From Planktomarina temperata RCA23 (lineage in GTDB: Bacteria; Pseudomonadota; Alphaproteobacteria; Rhodobacterales; Rhodobacteraceae), in contig NZ_CP003984.1 in assembly GCF_000738435.1 (NCBI RefSeq), positions 2,046,001-2,110,000 of the forward strand: a DNA stretch of 64,000 bases, written 5' to 3'. The position numbers and the translations under genes were made by a program. A model generated the notes under the pieces. It was not told where the DNA came from and did not search any database. It saw only the letters and a list, made by a program, of their open reading frames with translations. Below are positions 26,873 to 36,916 of this stretch, one piece after another. Positions within the stretch are counted from its first letter, which is position 1. The number at the start of each line of letters is the position of its first letter.

Positions 26873-26916
26873 CCAAGGCGGCCGCGTCATGCCGCGAAAT
26901 CCTATTAAGAAATCTT

Positions 26917-26985
26917 CAAAAGACCTCTGCACAACCCAACCACCAAGCCAAAACACTTTGCCCGGTGGCAACACCGGGCTGGGCA
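26917..26985 (+). repeat. Intergenic hairpin repeat, copy 4 (best left half-element)
   Basis: Starts AAAGACCTCTGCACAACCCA, continues ACCACCAAGCCAAAACACTT, and ends with the perfect hairpin GCCCGGTGGCAACACCGGGC at 26960-26979. It sits between the convergent ptsP and acetyltransferase genes. The right-hand arm seen in the 60.8-kb copy is absent. Confidence 0.85.
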
Positions 26986-27007
26986 GGCCGCGGGGTCCTA
27001 TGGAGGC

Positions 27008-27508
27008 CTATGGCTCGGCCTGCGACGGGGCGCGCGTGACCTTGCCCTGCACCCCATCCCAAGCCCCCGGAGCCAAGGACATGCCCAGAATGCGTTTGGG
27101 GTTGGTGGGTGGTGGCATTTCAACGCCGCTGAGCGGGCGAAATCCAAATCTTTGGTAATAGGGTGCATCCCCCACCAGCAGCACCCGGTTCCACCCAAGA
27201 CCGGGCGCCAGGGCCAGGCTTTCGCGAATCAAATAGCCCCCCAGCCCCTCGCCCTGCCGGGTTGGGTGGACGGCAATGGGCCCAAGCAAGAGCGCAGGAC
27301 GCTCCCCGACACACACCGGCCAATAGCGAATGGCGCCGGCCAGAATACCATCCCGATCCCGCGCCACCTGTGACAGCGCGGCAATCGGCAGCGTTCCATC
27401 GCGTAAACGATAGGAAGACAAAGCCTCCCGGCCCGGAGCAAAGCACAAATCATACAGCGCTTCGACTTCCCACCAATCTGCGTCTGTCTCGCGGTTTAAA
27501 TGAAACAC
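27008..27508 (-). CDS. GNAT-family N-acetyltransferase
   Basis: 166 residues with an acetyl-CoA-binding loop HPTRQGEGLGGYLIRESLAL (the R/QxxGxG/A motif, near 93-112) and the later GDAPYYQRFGFRPLSGVEMP, typical of the YhbS-like N-acetyltransferases. The substrate is unknown. It is convergent with ptsP and divergent from the flavin reductase gene. Confidence 0.88.
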   Translation of the reverse strand: MFHLNRETDADWWEVEALYDLCFAPGREALSSYRLRDGTLPIAALSQVARDRDGILAGAIRYWPVCVGERPALLLGPIAVHPTRQGEGLGGYLIRESLALAPGLGWNRVLLVGDAPYYQRFGFRPLSGVEMPPPTNPKRILGMSLAPGAWDGVQGKVTRAPSQAEP

Positions 27509-27580
27509 CGCCCGGTCCTCTTTCCTTTTGCAACTGGCCTAACACGCGGTTACGCTCGGCGTAAACCCAGAGGAGAGCAT

Positions 27581-28186
27581 ATGTTTTATCGTCCCGAAGA
27601 GGGTCACGGCCTGCCGCATAACCCGTTTAATGCCATCGTGACCCCCCGGCCCATCGGTTGGATCTCAACGCAGGACGCCGCGGGCGGGCGCAACCTGGCG
27701 CCCTATTCGTTTTTCAACGCCGTGGCCTATGTGCCGCCGCAAGTGATGTTTGCATCCACCGGCGCAAAACCCGATCAGGATGGCACGAAAGACAGCGTCA
27801 GCAACATCCGCGAAACGGGGGTGTTTTGCGTCAATATTGTTGAATTTGCCATGCTGGACGCAATGAATACCTCCTCGGCAAGCCTTGGCAAGCAAGAGGA
27901 TGAGTTTGCCCATGCAGGGCTTGAGGCCGTGGCCTGTGAAACCATCAAGGGGTTTCGTGTTGGCGGCGCGCCTGCCAGCCTCGAGTGTAAGGTGACGCAG
28001 ATCATCACCCTGGCCGGGCCGGCAAATTTTGCCGTCTTCGGGGAGGTGACCGGCGTGCATATGCGCGACGATTGTCTGGTGGATGGCCTGTTTGATGTGA
28101 AAAAGTTCAAGCCATTGGCGCGTTTAGGCTATAAAGATTACACCGTTGTGGACGATACGTTTTCCCTGAGCCGCCCGGACGATTGA
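27581..28186 (+). CDS. Flavin reductase family protein (FMN-binding split barrel)
   Basis: A 201-residue FMN-binding split-barrel protein. HNPFNAIVTPRPIGWISTQD at the N-terminus and LAPYSFFNAVAYVPPQVMFA are the FMN-contact stretches of this family. It probably reduces flavin with NAD(P)H for a partner oxygenase, or acts alone; no partner is adjacent. The ATG at 27581 follows AGGAGAG, which rejects the longer upstream frame. Confidence 0.88.
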   Translation: MFYRPEEGHGLPHNPFNAIVTPRPIGWISTQDAAGGRNLAPYSFFNAVAYVPPQVMFASTGAKPDQDGTKDSVSNIRETGVFCVNIVEFAMLDAMNTSSASLGKQEDEFAHAGLEAVACETIKGFRVGGAPASLECKVTQIITLAGPANFAVFGEVTGVHMRDDCLVDGLFDVKKFKPLARLGYKDYTVVDDTFSLSRPDD

Positions 28187-28216
28187 TCGGGGCGGGCCGC
28201 AAAGGTGCTTTGGGGT

Positions 28217-29848
28217 CTAATGCCCGGCGGCCAAAATGCCCGTGCGCACGCCGTAATCCACGGCGATTTGATAATCGGGGTCATCGTCACTGTCGACGAT
28301 CAGATGCCCGGCCTTGCTTAGCAGGTAATGGCAATCTTTGCTTAGGTGACGCAGTTGGATGCGCTTGCCCGCCTCTTCATATTTCAGCGCCAAGGCCTCA
28401 ATCGCCTGCAGCGCCGATTGATCGGCAACCCGGCTGTCGGCAAAATCGACGATGACGGTCTGCGGATCCTCATATGGGGTAAACAGCTCTGAAAACCCCT
28501 CCGACGAGCCAAAGAACAGCGGGCCGCGGATTTTGTAAACCTTGGTGCCATCACTCTCAATCGCGCGGTTCGCATGGATGCGGGTGGCGTTTTGCCAAGC
28601 ATAGGCCAGCGCTGAGACAATAACCCCAACCACAACCGCGATGGCAAGGTCAGTCATCACCGTCACGGCCGTCACCAGAATGATCACAAAAGCATCCGTC
28701 AACGGCACTTTGCGCATGATCATCAAACTGTTCCAAGCAAATGTTCCGATCACAACCATGAACATCACGCCGACCAAGGCTGCCAGCGGAATTTGTTCGA
28801 TTAAGGGCGAGGCGACAACGATAAAAGCCAAGAGGAACAGCGCCGCCGCGATGCCCGCAATCCGCGTGCGGCCACCAGATTTCACATTGATCATCGATTG
28901 ACCGATCATAGCGCAGCCCCCCATGCCCCCAAAAAACCCGGTGACAGTGTTCGCAATGCCCTGCGCGATGCTCTCTTGGCTCGCACCGCCCCGCTTATTG
29001 GTGATGTCCCCCACAAGATTGAGCGTCAGCAGGCTTTCAATAAGCCCAATGGCAGCCAGAATGCCCGCATAGGGCAGGATAATCCAAAAAGTTTCCAACG
29101 TCACAGGTACGCTGGGGATATGAAACTGCGGCAAACCGCCCTCAATACTGGCCAAATCGCCAACGCGCGGTACGTCAATGCCAAAGGCAATCACAATCAC
29201 CGCCACGATGCCAATGCCAGCCAAAGGGGCCGGAACGGCTTTGGTCAGCTTGGGCATGCCCCAGACGATCACCATGGTCAGCGCGACCAGCCCCAGCATA
29301 ACCAACATAGGCAGGCCCGAAAGCCACTCCCCGCTCGACATGCCCTGCCCGGTGTTGACCACAGATCCCGGCACTTTGAACTGGGTCATCTGCGCGAGGA
29401 AAATGACGATGGCCAAGCCATTCACGAAACCCAGCATCACTGGATGCGGCACAAGCCGAATGAATTTGCCCCATTTCATGATGCCAACAAAAATTTGAAT
29501 AAGCCCCATAAGCACCACGGTTGCAAAAAGATATTCGACCCCGTGCTGCGCCACAAGCGCCACCATAACCACCGCCAGAGCGCCCGTTGCACCGGAAATC
29601 ATACCAGGGCGACCACCGATCAGGGCGGTGATAAGGCCAACGATGAAGGCGGCATAAAGCCCAACCAAAGGGTGCACCCCAGCGACAAAGGCAAAGGCCA
29701 CCGCCTCAGGCACCAGCGCCAAAGCCACAGTGAGACCGGCCAACAGCTCGATCCGGATCCGGCCCGGGGTCAACGGCTCCCCGGCGCTCAAGTTAAAACT
29801 GGCAAAAGAAGATTTGACCGCTGATGCAGCCAATGAAACACGAGACAT
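28217..29848 (-). CDS. SulP-family inorganic anion transporter with STAS domain
   Basis: A 543-residue membrane transporter (SLC26/SulP). The membrane part (about residues 25-425) carries GLTVALALVPEAVAFAFVAG and the GGMGGCAMIGQSMINVKSGG signature; a C-terminal STAS domain follows (about 440-540, with VIVDFADSRVADQSALQAIE). It may move sulfate, bicarbonate or another small anion; the family prediction goes no further. It is convergent with the flavin reductase gene. Confidence 0.92.
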   Translation of the reverse strand: MSRVSLAASAVKSSFASFNLSAGEPLTPGRIRIELLAGLTVALALVPEAVAFAFVAGVHPLVGLYAAFIVGLITALIGGRPGMISGATGALAVVMVALVAQHGVEYLFATVVLMGLIQIFVGIMKWGKFIRLVPHPVMLGFVNGLAIVIFLAQMTQFKVPGSVVNTGQGMSSGEWLSGLPMLVMLGLVALTMVIVWGMPKLTKAVPAPLAGIGIVAVIVIAFGIDVPRVGDLASIEGGLPQFHIPSVPVTLETFWIILPYAGILAAIGLIESLLTLNLVGDITNKRGGASQESIAQGIANTVTGFFGGMGGCAMIGQSMINVKSGGRTRIAGIAAALFLLAFIVVASPLIEQIPLAALVGVMFMVVIGTFAWNSLMIMRKVPLTDAFVIILVTAVTVMTDLAIAVVVGVIVSALAYAWQNATRIHANRAIESDGTKVYKIRGPLFFGSSEGFSELFTPYEDPQTVIVDFADSRVADQSALQAIEALALKYEEAGKRIQLRHLSKDCHYLLSKAGHLIVDSDDDPDYQIAVDYGVRTGILAAGH

Positions 29849-30030
29849 AATGGAAACCTTTTTGTCGAACAGTCGAAACCTTGCCGCCTCATATCATATA
29901 TATCGCGGAGGTCACGGAATTCTTAACCTGCTGGGAAATTTTGAACACAATGGCGCGGTCTGCGACTGGCGCGGCGCATAAAAACATGTAACAAAATGAG
30001 GACTCTTTGGCATTTTTAAGGACGCAAGCG

Positions 30031-30906
30031 ATGAGCAAAACAAAAATTGGCGTGATTGGTGGCTCCGGGATTTACGAAATTGACGGGTTGCAAAACCCCA
30101 AATGGCAACAGGTCGAGAGCCCTTGGGGCACAGCTTCCGATGAGCTGCTCACCGGAGAGTTGGACGGTGTCGAAATGGTGTTTTTGCCGCGACACGGGCG
30201 CGGCCATGTCCACGCCCCCAGTGATGTGCCCTATCGCGCCAATATTGACGCTCTAAAACGGCTTGGGGTCACAGATGTCATCTCTGTGAGCGCCTGCGGC
30301 TCGTTTCGCGATGCGATGGCACCGGGGCATTTTGTGATTGTGGATCAATTTATTGATCGCACGCGGCAGCGCGCCAGCTCCTTCTTCTCCAGCGGTTGCG
30401 TGGGTCATGTCAGCCTCGCCCATCCCACCTGCCCGCGGCTATCGGCGGCCTGCGCTGAGGCGGCAAGGGCGGAGGGGATCACCGTGCATGAGGGTGGCAC
30501 ATATCTCGCAATGGAAGGGCCGCAATTTTCGACCCTGGCTGAAAGCCGCATGTACCGTGAAAGCTGGGGGGCGGATGTGATCGGGATGACCAATATGCCA
30601 GAGGCAAAACTCGCGCGCGAAGCCGAGTTATGCTATGCCTCTGTGGCCATGATCACTGACTATGACAGCTGGCACCCAGACCATGGGGAGGTCGATGTGA
30701 CGGATATCATCAAAACCCTCATGGGCAATTCAGCGCAGGCCAAGGGGATGGTGGCGCGCCTGCCGCAGCTATTGGGTGAAACCCGCGACGCCTGCCCGCA
30801 TGGCTGCGATAGGGCGCTGGAATGTGCCATACTCACCGCCCCAGACGCCCGTGACCCTGTTTTGGTCGGCAAGCTCGATGCGGTGGCCGGGCGGGTTTTG
30901 CGCTAA
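30031..30906 (+). CDS. mtnP: S-methyl-5'-thioadenosine phosphorylase
   Basis: It cleaves methylthioadenosine to adenine and 5-methylthioribose-1-phosphate. 291 residues, PNP/UDP phosphorylase fold. [57 protein letters not shown] and [19 protein letters not shown] are the expected phosphate, ribose and base-site stretches. The ATG at 30031 follows AAGGA. The adenine it releases is the substrate of the apt product encoded next, so the pair forms an adenine-salvage unit. Confidence 0.95.
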   Translation: MSKTKIGVIGGSGIYEIDGLQNPKWQQVESPWGTASDELLTGELDGVEMVFLPRHGRGHVHAPSDVPYRANIDALKRLGVTDVISVSACGSFRDAMAPGHFVIVDQFIDRTRQRASSFFSSGCVGHVSLAHPTCPRLSAACAEAARAEGITVHEGGTYLAMEGPQFSTLAESRMYRESWGADVIGMTNMPEAKLAREAELCYASVAMITDYDSWHPDHGEVDVTDIIKTLMGNSAQAKGMVARLPQLLGETRDACPHGCDRALECAILTAPDARDPVLVGKLDAVAGRVLR

Positions 30907-30992
30907 AGCGCCATCCTGCAAGGCATCGCAAATTGGGGCTCGTTTCTGTCGCCAGAGCTGCTATGACGGGCGCGCCACATGAGGAATGTACC

Positions 30993-31523
30993 ATGAAGAC
31001 CGTGAAAGACTATATCCGTACCATCCCTGATTTCCCCCATGAGGGGATCATGTTCCGCGATGTCACCACACTTTTTGCCGACCCGCGCGGCCTGCGTTTG
31101 GCGATTGATCAGCTGCTGCACCCCTATGCAGGTGTCCAGGTGGATAAAATCGTCGGCCTTGAGGCCCGCGGTTTCATTCTTGGCGGTGCGATTGCCCACC
31201 AACTGGGAAAAGGTTTTGTCCCAATCCGCAAGCAGGGCAAGCTGCCCGGCAAAACCCTGTCACAGGCCTACACATTGGAATATGGCGAAGCGGTGATGGA
31301 AATCCATGAAGACGCGATTGAAGCGGGTGAAAAGGTTTTGGTGGTTGATGATCTTTTGGCCACGGGCGGCACCGCGGTGGCGGGCCTAAAGCTCTTGGAG
31401 CGTCTCGGCGCCGATGTCATCGGATGCGCGTTTGTTATTGATCTGCCAGATCTTGGCGGCCGACGTGTTCTGGAGGGTCTAGACATGCCGGTCCATTGCC
31501 TCTGCTCTTACGAGGGCGTTTAG
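30993..31523 (+). CDS. apt: Adenine phosphoribosyltransferase
   Basis: It makes AMP from adenine and PRPP. 176 residues. The PRPP-binding loop is [20 protein letters not shown] (near 118-137); [20 protein letters not shown] and the opening [20 protein letters not shown] are typical. The start at 30993 follows ATGAGGAATGTACC. The last four bases overlap the convergent acetyltransferase gene. Confidence 0.95.
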   Translation: MKTVKDYIRTIPDFPHEGIMFRDVTTLFADPRGLRLAIDQLLHPYAGVQVDKIVGLEARGFILGGAIAHQLGKGFVPIRKQGKLPGKTLSQAYTLEYGEAVMEIHEDAIEAGEKVLVVDDLLATGGTAVAGLKLLERLGADVIGCAFVIDLPDLGGRRVLEGLDMPVHCLCSYEGV

Positions 31524-32104
31524 CCCGCCTCTGTTTTTCCGCGTCGGTCAAAGCGGATCGCGGCATAAAGCACATGGGTGCGCCAGCGCCCCGCGATTTG
31601 CAAATAACTCTGCGCCACGCCTTCATATTTAAAGCCGCAGCTCTCCAGCAAACCGCGTGAGGCTTGGTTTTCCGGCAAGCAGGCCGCTTCAATTCGGCTA
31701 AGATCCAGCTTGCGAAACGCATGGGCCACCAGCCCGGTGACCGCCTCGCGCATATAGCCCTGACGCGCGAATCTCTCGCCGGTCCAATATCCCAAAGTGC
31801 CCGCCTGAGCCGGGCCTCTGCGGATATTGTCCAATGTGACCGCCCCGACCAGCGCCTGATCGGTCTTGCGAACCAAAAACAAAGGGCAACCCGAACCATT
31901 TTTGACCGCGCGCTGTGCCCAATACACACGCGCCGTAAAGTTTCGCCGGGTCAAATGCTCCTCTGACCAAACCGGGTCCCAAGGAGACAGGAAATCGCGA
32001 CTGTCGCTGCGCAGATCCACCCAAGCGCGGAAGTCATTGTGTTGAGGCAACCGCAGGATCAGCCGGTCCGTCTCGCACACAGGCTTGGAATTACGGGCAA
32101 ACAT
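31520..32104 (-). CDS. GNAT-family N-acetyltransferase, RimJ/RimL type
   Basis: 194 residues. Motifs of the RimJ/RimL acetyltransferase_3 group are visible: [20 protein letters not shown] at the N-terminus, [20 protein letters not shown] and [20 protein letters not shown] toward the C-terminus. It may acetylate a ribosomal protein N-terminus or another amine. The ATG at 32104 follows the M16 peptidase stop by one codon (TGAGTGATG), so a GTG start one codon earlier is also possible. Translational coupling is likely. Confidence 0.88.
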   Translation of the reverse strand: MFARNSKPVCETDRLILRLPQHNDFRAWVDLRSDSRDFLSPWDPVWSEEHLTRRNFTARVYWAQRAVKNGSGCPLFLVRKTDQALVGAVTLDNIRRGPAQAGTLGYWTGERFARQGYMREAVTGLVAHAFRKLDLSRIEAACLPENQASRGLLESCGFKYEGVAQSYLQIAGRWRTHVLYAAIRFDRRGKTEAG

Positions 32105-32107
32105 CAC

Positions 32108-33370
32108 TCACGCCACCAATCTGGCCTGCAGTGCCGCAATGTCGGGCGCATCGCTCACCGGTCCGTAAAGCGCCATAGCCGCGGGCGCACCGCCTGACAT
32201 CGCTCCCGCATAGCCGCGCACGGCCTCCACGCTGACCGCATCAATTTGCGCCACAACCTCGTCCAAAACAGGGATACGATCCCAAATCGAGATCATCCGT
32301 GCCAGACGCTCCGCCCGCGCAGAGGGGCTTTCCAGCCCCATCAACATGCCCGCCTTCATCTGAGCCCGTGCCCGGGCAACTTCAACTTCGCTCATATCTT
32401 CCGCCGCACGTTTCAGCTCATCTACGGTGATATGCGCCAAATCCGCCAGCTTATCGCCAGAGGTCCCAGCATAGAGTGTCATTGTGCCCGTGTCGCAATA
32501 GGCGCCAGCGCTGGCAAAAATAGAATAGCACAGGCCACGCTTTTCGCGCACCTCTTGAAACAGCCGGGACGACATGCCACCGCCGAAAGCTGACGAAAAA
32601 ATCTGTGCCGTGTAGATATCGGGATCTTTGTAATTCGGGCTTTCAAAGGACAAAGCAAAATGCGCCTGCTCAAGATCTTTCACACGGCGCATTTCCCCAC
32701 CCTGAAATTGCGCCGGCGTCACCTGTGCCTGCGCCCGCGCGGTCAAATCGCCAAAAATATCCTCACATTGACGCAAAATTTCCGCATGATCCACCGCTCC
32801 GGCCGCCGCCAGAACCATTTGATCGGGGCTATAATGCTCACGGACAAATTGCGACAGGTCCGTTTTTTGAAAGTGAGCCACCCGCTCCTCTGGCCCTAGA
32901 ATTGATCTCCCAATGGCCTGACCGGGATAAGAGACCTCTTGCAGCCAATCAAAGATGATATCATCTGGAGTATCCAGCGCTTGGCCGATCTCAGAGAGGA
33001 TGACCCCACGCTCAACTTCAATCTCCGCCGGATCAAAAACCGAATTGAGCACAATATCTGAAATCACATCCAGGGCCAAAGGCACATCGCCCTGCAATAC
33101 CCGGGCATAATAGGCGGTCATCTCGCGGCTGGTATAGGCATTGATATACCCGCCCACATCCTCAATCGCCTCAGCAATTTGCACCGAACTGCGCCGCGCT
33201 GTCCCCTTAAAAGCCATATGCTCAAGAAAATGCGCAATGCCATTTTGTTCAATGCGCTCATGGCGGCCGCCGGCGTTGACCCATATGCCGACAGAGGCAG
33301 ATTTCAGCCCCGGCATATGCTCGGTGACGATGCGAAAGCCATTTTTCAGGCGATGGGTTTGGACGGTCAA
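32108..33370 (-). CDS. M16-family zinc peptidase (processing-peptidase type)
   Basis: 420 residues. The inverted zinc motif HFLEHMAFKGT (HxxEH, near 47-51) is complete, with the distal Glu in the EIEVERGVILSEIGQ segment near 124. This is the single-copy alphaproteobacterial homologue of the mitochondrial processing peptidase beta subunit. It overlaps thrC by four bases; thrC-M16-GNAT order is conserved in Rhodobacteraceae as far as I recall. Confidence 0.93.
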   Translation of the reverse strand: MTVQTHRLKNGFRIVTEHMPGLKSASVGIWVNAGGRHERIEQNGIAHFLEHMAFKGTARRSSVQIAEAIEDVGGYINAYTSREMTAYYARVLQGDVPLALDVISDIVLNSVFDPAEIEVERGVILSEIGQALDTPDDIIFDWLQEVSYPGQAIGRSILGPEERVAHFQKTDLSQFVREHYSPDQMVLAAAGAVDHAEILRQCEDIFGDLTARAQAQVTPAQFQGGEMRRVKDLEQAHFALSFESPNYKDPDIYTAQIFSSAFGGGMSSRLFQEVREKRGLCYSIFASAGAYCDTGTMTLYAGTSGDKLADLAHITVDELKRAAEDMSEVEVARARAQMKAGMLMGLESPSARAERLARMISIWDRIPVLDEVVAQIDAVSVEAVRGYAGAMSGGAPAAMALYGPVSDAPDIAALQARLVA

Positions 33371-34752
33371 AGGGCTATACGCTCGCGAACTAGAGATTTC
33401 ATAAGTTGCAAATCATTGGGCATTTCGGTCACGCGCTCATCGCGGTCAAACAAATCAGCCAACCAACGTGGCAACGCGGGCCGCAGGCCCATGGCCGCTT
33501 CCACAGCGTCCGGAAATTTTGCCGGATGTGCCGTTGCCAGCGTGACCATCGGAGAGCTTCCCAAATGTTCCTCGGCCACTTTCACCCCGACGGCGGAATG
33601 CGGACAGAGCACTTCGCCGGTGGCGGCAAAGAAGCTTTGGATGGTGGCGCTGGTTTGCTCATCGGAGCTGCGGCCACTGTCAAAATGCGCGCGCAAGGCT
33701 TGTAAGGCCCCCTGGCTGATGCCGAAACCGCCCTGCTTCATCTCTCCCATCAGCTGCGCCACAGCAGCGCCATCTCGGTCATAGGCATCAAAGAGCGCCC
33801 GCTCAAAATTCGAGGACACTTCGATATCCATGGAGGGGGTAATGGTCGGAAAGACTTGATCGGTGTCATAGCGTCCGGTGTTTATGGCGCGGTGCAAGAT
33901 GTCATTTCGGTTGGTGGCAATCACCAAACGGTCAATCGGCAGCCCCATGCGCTTGGCGATATAGCCGGCAAAAATATCTCCAAAGTTACCCGTGGGGACG
34001 GTGAAGGAGATCTTACGGTGCGGGGCGCCTAGGCTGGTTGCGGCGCTAAAATAATATACCACTTGCGCCAAAACCCGGGCCCAGTTGATTGAGTTGACCC
34101 CAGCCAGTTTCACCCCATCGCGGAATTCAAAGTCGTTGAACATATCTTTGAGCATGGCTTGGCAGGTGTCAAATGTGCCCTCCATTGCAATGGCGTGGAC
34201 ATTGGCCTCGACCGGTGTGGTCATTTGGCGGCGCTGCACCTCTGAGACCCGGCCATTGGGAAAGAGAATAAATACATTGGCGGCATCCAAGCCGCGAAAA
34301 GCCTCAATCGCAGCCGACCCGGTGTCGCCAGAGGTGGCTCCGACGATGGTCACCTGCTCGCCGCGCCGGGCGAGTGCCTTTTGAAACAGCTGACCAATCA
34401 GCTGCATGGCAAAATCCTTAAAGGCCAGCGTTGGGCCATGGAACAGCTCAAGCAGATGATGGTTTGGACCCAATTGCACCAATGGCGCACGTGCGGCATG
34501 GCCAAAACTCGCATAGGCCGTTGTAATCGCATCCATCAACTCGGAATCGCTGAAACAATCGCCCACAAAGGGCTTCATCACGCGAAAAGCGATCTCCTCA
34601 TAGGGTTGGCCGGCCAGCGCCGCAATATCGTTGGCACTCATCTGCGGGATGTTTTGCGGCACGTAAAGCCCGCCGTCCCGCGCCAGTCCACTCAACATGG
34701 CCTCTTCGAATGATAAAACAGGCGCATTCCCGCGGGTTGAGATGTATTTCAT
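33367..34752 (-). CDS. thrC: Threonine synthase
   Basis: A PLP enzyme that converts O-phosphohomoserine to threonine. 461 residues, the long proteobacterial type. The opening is MKYISTRGNAPVLSFEEAML; the PLP Lys lies in HGPTLAFKDFAMQLIGQLFQ (near 113), and the phosphate loop is GATSGDTGSAAIEAFRGL. The start at 34752 excludes a 20-codon upstream extension that runs into surf1 spacing. It follows surf1 by ten bases, so it is probably part of the oxidase-assembly operon. Confidence 0.95.
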   Translation of the reverse strand: MKYISTRGNAPVLSFEEAMLSGLARDGGLYVPQNIPQMSANDIAALAGQPYEEIAFRVMKPFVGDCFSDSELMDAITTAYASFGHAARAPLVQLGPNHHLLELFHGPTLAFKDFAMQLIGQLFQKALARRGEQVTIVGATSGDTGSAAIEAFRGLDAANVFILFPNGRVSEVQRRQMTTPVEANVHAIAMEGTFDTCQAMLKDMFNDFEFRDGVKLAGVNSINWARVLAQVVYYFSAATSLGAPHRKISFTVPTGNFGDIFAGYIAKRMGLPIDRLVIATNRNDILHRAINTGRYDTDQVFPTITPSMDIEVSSNFERALFDAYDRDGAAVAQLMGEMKQGGFGISQGALQALRAHFDSGRSSDEQTSATIQSFFAATGEVLCPHSAVGVKVAEEHLGSSPMVTLATAHPAKFPDAVEAAMGLRPALPRWLADLFDRDERVTEMPNDLQLMKSLVRERIAL

Positions 34753-34762
34753 TGCCTTGGCC

Positions 34763-35437
34763 CTAAGTTTTGATGTTACGGGATCGGTAAAGGAAATATC
34801 CAGACATTCCAAGCCAGATTAATGCCAAAGAAAACCAGGTCAGCGCATAATTGAGATGGTCATTTGGGATATTGGCACTCATTTTCGGCAAGGGTGTGGC
34901 CGCGTCACCGGCAAAGCTGCTGCTCCGCAGCACCAATAAGATTGGCTCAGTCTGCAAATACGCGGATAATGCGCGCACATCTCGGGCAAACCATATGTTC
35001 GCTGCAAGATCATTGTCAGGGGTAAAGCTGTCAATTTCCTGTGGCCACTGCAGGTTGCCCGTCACTTGGCCAGATCCCTCAGGTATCGCAGGCATATCGG
35101 CGCGCACCGATGCAAACCCACGATCCACTATGATCTTACGGCCATCACTCAGCTCAAAGGCATTGATCAATCTATAGCCTGCACCATATATTTTTTGCGA
35201 CACGAGGACACGGACCGTGTGATCTCCGATATATTGCCCTGTGCCACGCACGGGCAGAAGATCATGGGTGGCAGGCGCGACCTGGGCGGGAATATCAATG
35301 GCGGGCGCCAAAATCTTGCGCTCAATCTGCGCCAGAATTTCGGTTTTCCAGGCCAAGCGCTGCAATTGCCAGACGCCCAGCCCCAATAAGACAGCCGTGC
35401 CCACTGCGCCCAATAAGATCATGCCCCAATACCGCAT
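34763..35437 (-). CDS. SURF1 family cytochrome oxidase assembly protein
   Basis: 224 residues with membrane helices at both ends (MILLGAVGTAVLLGLGVWQL and the C-terminal ALTWFSLALIWLGMSGYFLY), the SURF1/Shy1 architecture. It helps insert haem a into subunit I of aa3 oxidase. VWQLQRLAWK and IIVDRGFASV are family-typical. AAGGGGATGA precedes the ATG at 35437, deciding it over a start 12 codons upstream. Confidence 0.92.
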   Translation of the reverse strand: MRYWGMILLGAVGTAVLLGLGVWQLQRLAWKTEILAQIERKILAPAIDIPAQVAPATHDLLPVRGTGQYIGDHTVRVLVSQKIYGAGYRLINAFELSDGRKIIVDRGFASVRADMPAIPEGSGQVTGNLQWPQEIDSFTPDNDLAANIWFARDVRALSAYLQTEPILLVLRSSSFAGDAATPLPKMSANIPNDHLNYALTWFSLALIWLGMSGYFLYRSRNIKT

Positions 35438-35524
35438 TTCATCCCCTTCAAAGTGCAAAAAGGGCAGCTGCACGCCGCCCTTCTCATAAAGTGATCACCG
35501 CGCCGAAGCGCCGGCAAGGCCGAT

Positions 35525-36328
35525 TTAGCCAGCCCAAAGATAGACGGCTGCGAACAAAAAGAGCCAAACCACATCCACGAAGTGCCAATACCAGGCTGCA
35601 GCCTCAAAACCCACATGGCTTTGCGGTGTGAAATGACCCTTGTTGGCGCGGATCAAACAGACCAGCAGGAAGATTGTCCCAATCAGAACATGCATGCCGT
35701 GGAAGCCTGTGGCCATAAAGAAGTTGGCGAAGGTGATCTCACCAGAGAACGTCCAGCCATCAACAACCAGCAATTCATGGTACTCATAGACCTGAAATGC
35801 TGTGAAAACAGCGCCAAAAGCAATCGCCAGGATCAACCCCATGCGCAGGTCTTTGCGGTTGTTGTCATGCACCAAAGCGTGGTGGGCCCAGGTGGCGGCA
35901 CATCCTGAGATCAAAAGCAGAAGCGTGTTGATCAAGGGCAATTCGAAGGCGTTGATTTGGTGAAACTCGGGCTTCACATATTCCGTGCCGACATATTCAT
36001 ACATCGGATACAGCTGATGCTTAAAGAAGCTCCAGAACCAAGCCGAGAAGAACATGATTTCAGACATAATGAACAAGATGAACCCATAGCGCAGGCCAAT
36101 TTGCACAACGGGCGTGTGATCGCCCACATGGCTTTCAGCCACAACTTCGCTCCACCATGCGTACATGATGTAGAGCACGCCAACAAAGCCGGCCAAGAAG
36201 ATGTAGGGTCCGTTGTCATGCATCCAGAGGATCGCCCCTGTCAGCATCACCAAAGCCGACAATGAGCCCAGAAGCGGGTTCACCGAAGGGGGAAGGATGT
36301 GATAATCGTGGTTCTTTTCATGTGCCAT
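35525..36328 (-). CDS. ctaE: Cytochrome c oxidase subunit III
   Basis: A 267-residue, seven-helix subunit of aa3-type oxidase. It begins [20 protein letters not shown], and carries [20 protein letters not shown] (with the conserved Glu of the lipid/proton region) and the C-terminal [20 protein letters not shown]. It lies 18 bases downstream of ctaG. Subunit I is not in the window, as expected where ctaD is unlinked. Confidence 0.96.
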   Translation of the reverse strand: MAHEKNHDYHILPPSVNPLLGSLSALVMLTGAILWMHDNGPYIFLAGFVGVLYIMYAWWSEVVAESHVGDHTPVVQIGLRYGFILFIMSEIMFFSAWFWSFFKHQLYPMYEYVGTEYVKPEFHQINAFELPLINTLLLLISGCAATWAHHALVHDNNRKDLRMGLILAIAFGAVFTAFQVYEYHELLVVDGWTFSGEITFANFFMATGFHGMHVLIGTIFLLVCLIRANKGHFTPQSHVGFEAAAWYWHFVDVVWLFLFAAVYLWAG

Positions 36329-36346
36329 AGTTGGGCCTCGTCGAAC

Positions 36347-36916
36347 TTAGTTTCGTTTTATGGGTGTATCGATCTGCAACGCAGCCTGCGCCTCAGGCAA
36401 ATCAATTTCGTGGAACGTATACGATAAAGTAATCGTATGGATATACTTACCTTCTGTGTCATCCACAATTTCAGGATCAACATAGAAAGTCACGGGCATC
36501 TGGACCCGCTCACGAGGCATCAACAGCTGCTCTTCGAAGCAAAAACAATCGATTTTGGTGAAAAAGCCGCCCGCTTGGTAGGGGGTGACATTATAGCTGG
36601 CCGATCCGGCAATGGGCCGGTCGGTGGGATTATAGGCCTCATAAAAGGCCAGACCGGTTTCACCGATTTTCAATTCCATCGTGCGTTCAACGGGTTTGAA
36701 GCGCCATTTCATGTCTTTGTCGACAGAGGCGTCAAAGCGAATCTTGATGGTTTCATCCAAGATCGTCTCGCTGCCCAAATCGGCCGTGCCTGTCACACCG
36801 CCAAAGCCTGTAACCCGGCAAAACCAGTCATAAAAGGGCACACTGGCCCAAGCCAGGCTCCCCATCAGCACCACAACAGACAAAGTTTGGGTGAGGGTTT
36901 TGGTCTTTGGCGTCAC
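36347..36916 (-). CDS. ctaG: Cytochrome c oxidase assembly protein CtaG/Cox11
   Basis: It delivers copper to the CuB site of subunit I. 189 residues: one N-terminal membrane helix (TLSVVVLMGSLAWASVPFYD) and a periplasmic immunoglobulin-like domain with the copper motif KIDCFCFEEQ (CFCF near 120-123) and the RVQMPVTFYVDPEI stretch. ATGA overlap with the small membrane ORF upstream. Confidence 0.95.
   Translation of the reverse strand: MTPKTKTLTQTLSVVVLMGSLAWASVPFYDWFCRVTGFGGVTGTADLGSETILDETIKIRFDASVDKDMKWRFKPVERTMELKIGETGLAFYEAYNPTDRPIAGSASYNVTPYQAGGFFTKIDCFCFEEQLLMPRERVQMPVTFYVDPEIVDDTEGKYIHTITLSYTFHEIDLPEAQAALQIDTPIKRN

Noticed and set aside
26783-27158. Open frames on both strands over the 26.9-kb repeat
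   Set aside because: They run across the end of ptsP, the repeat and the acetyltransferase; they are explained by the repeat and antisense frames.
28898-29824. 308-codon plus-strand frame
   Set aside because: It is antisense to the SulP transporter with a His/Gln/Asn/Arg-rich composition typical of a mirror frame.
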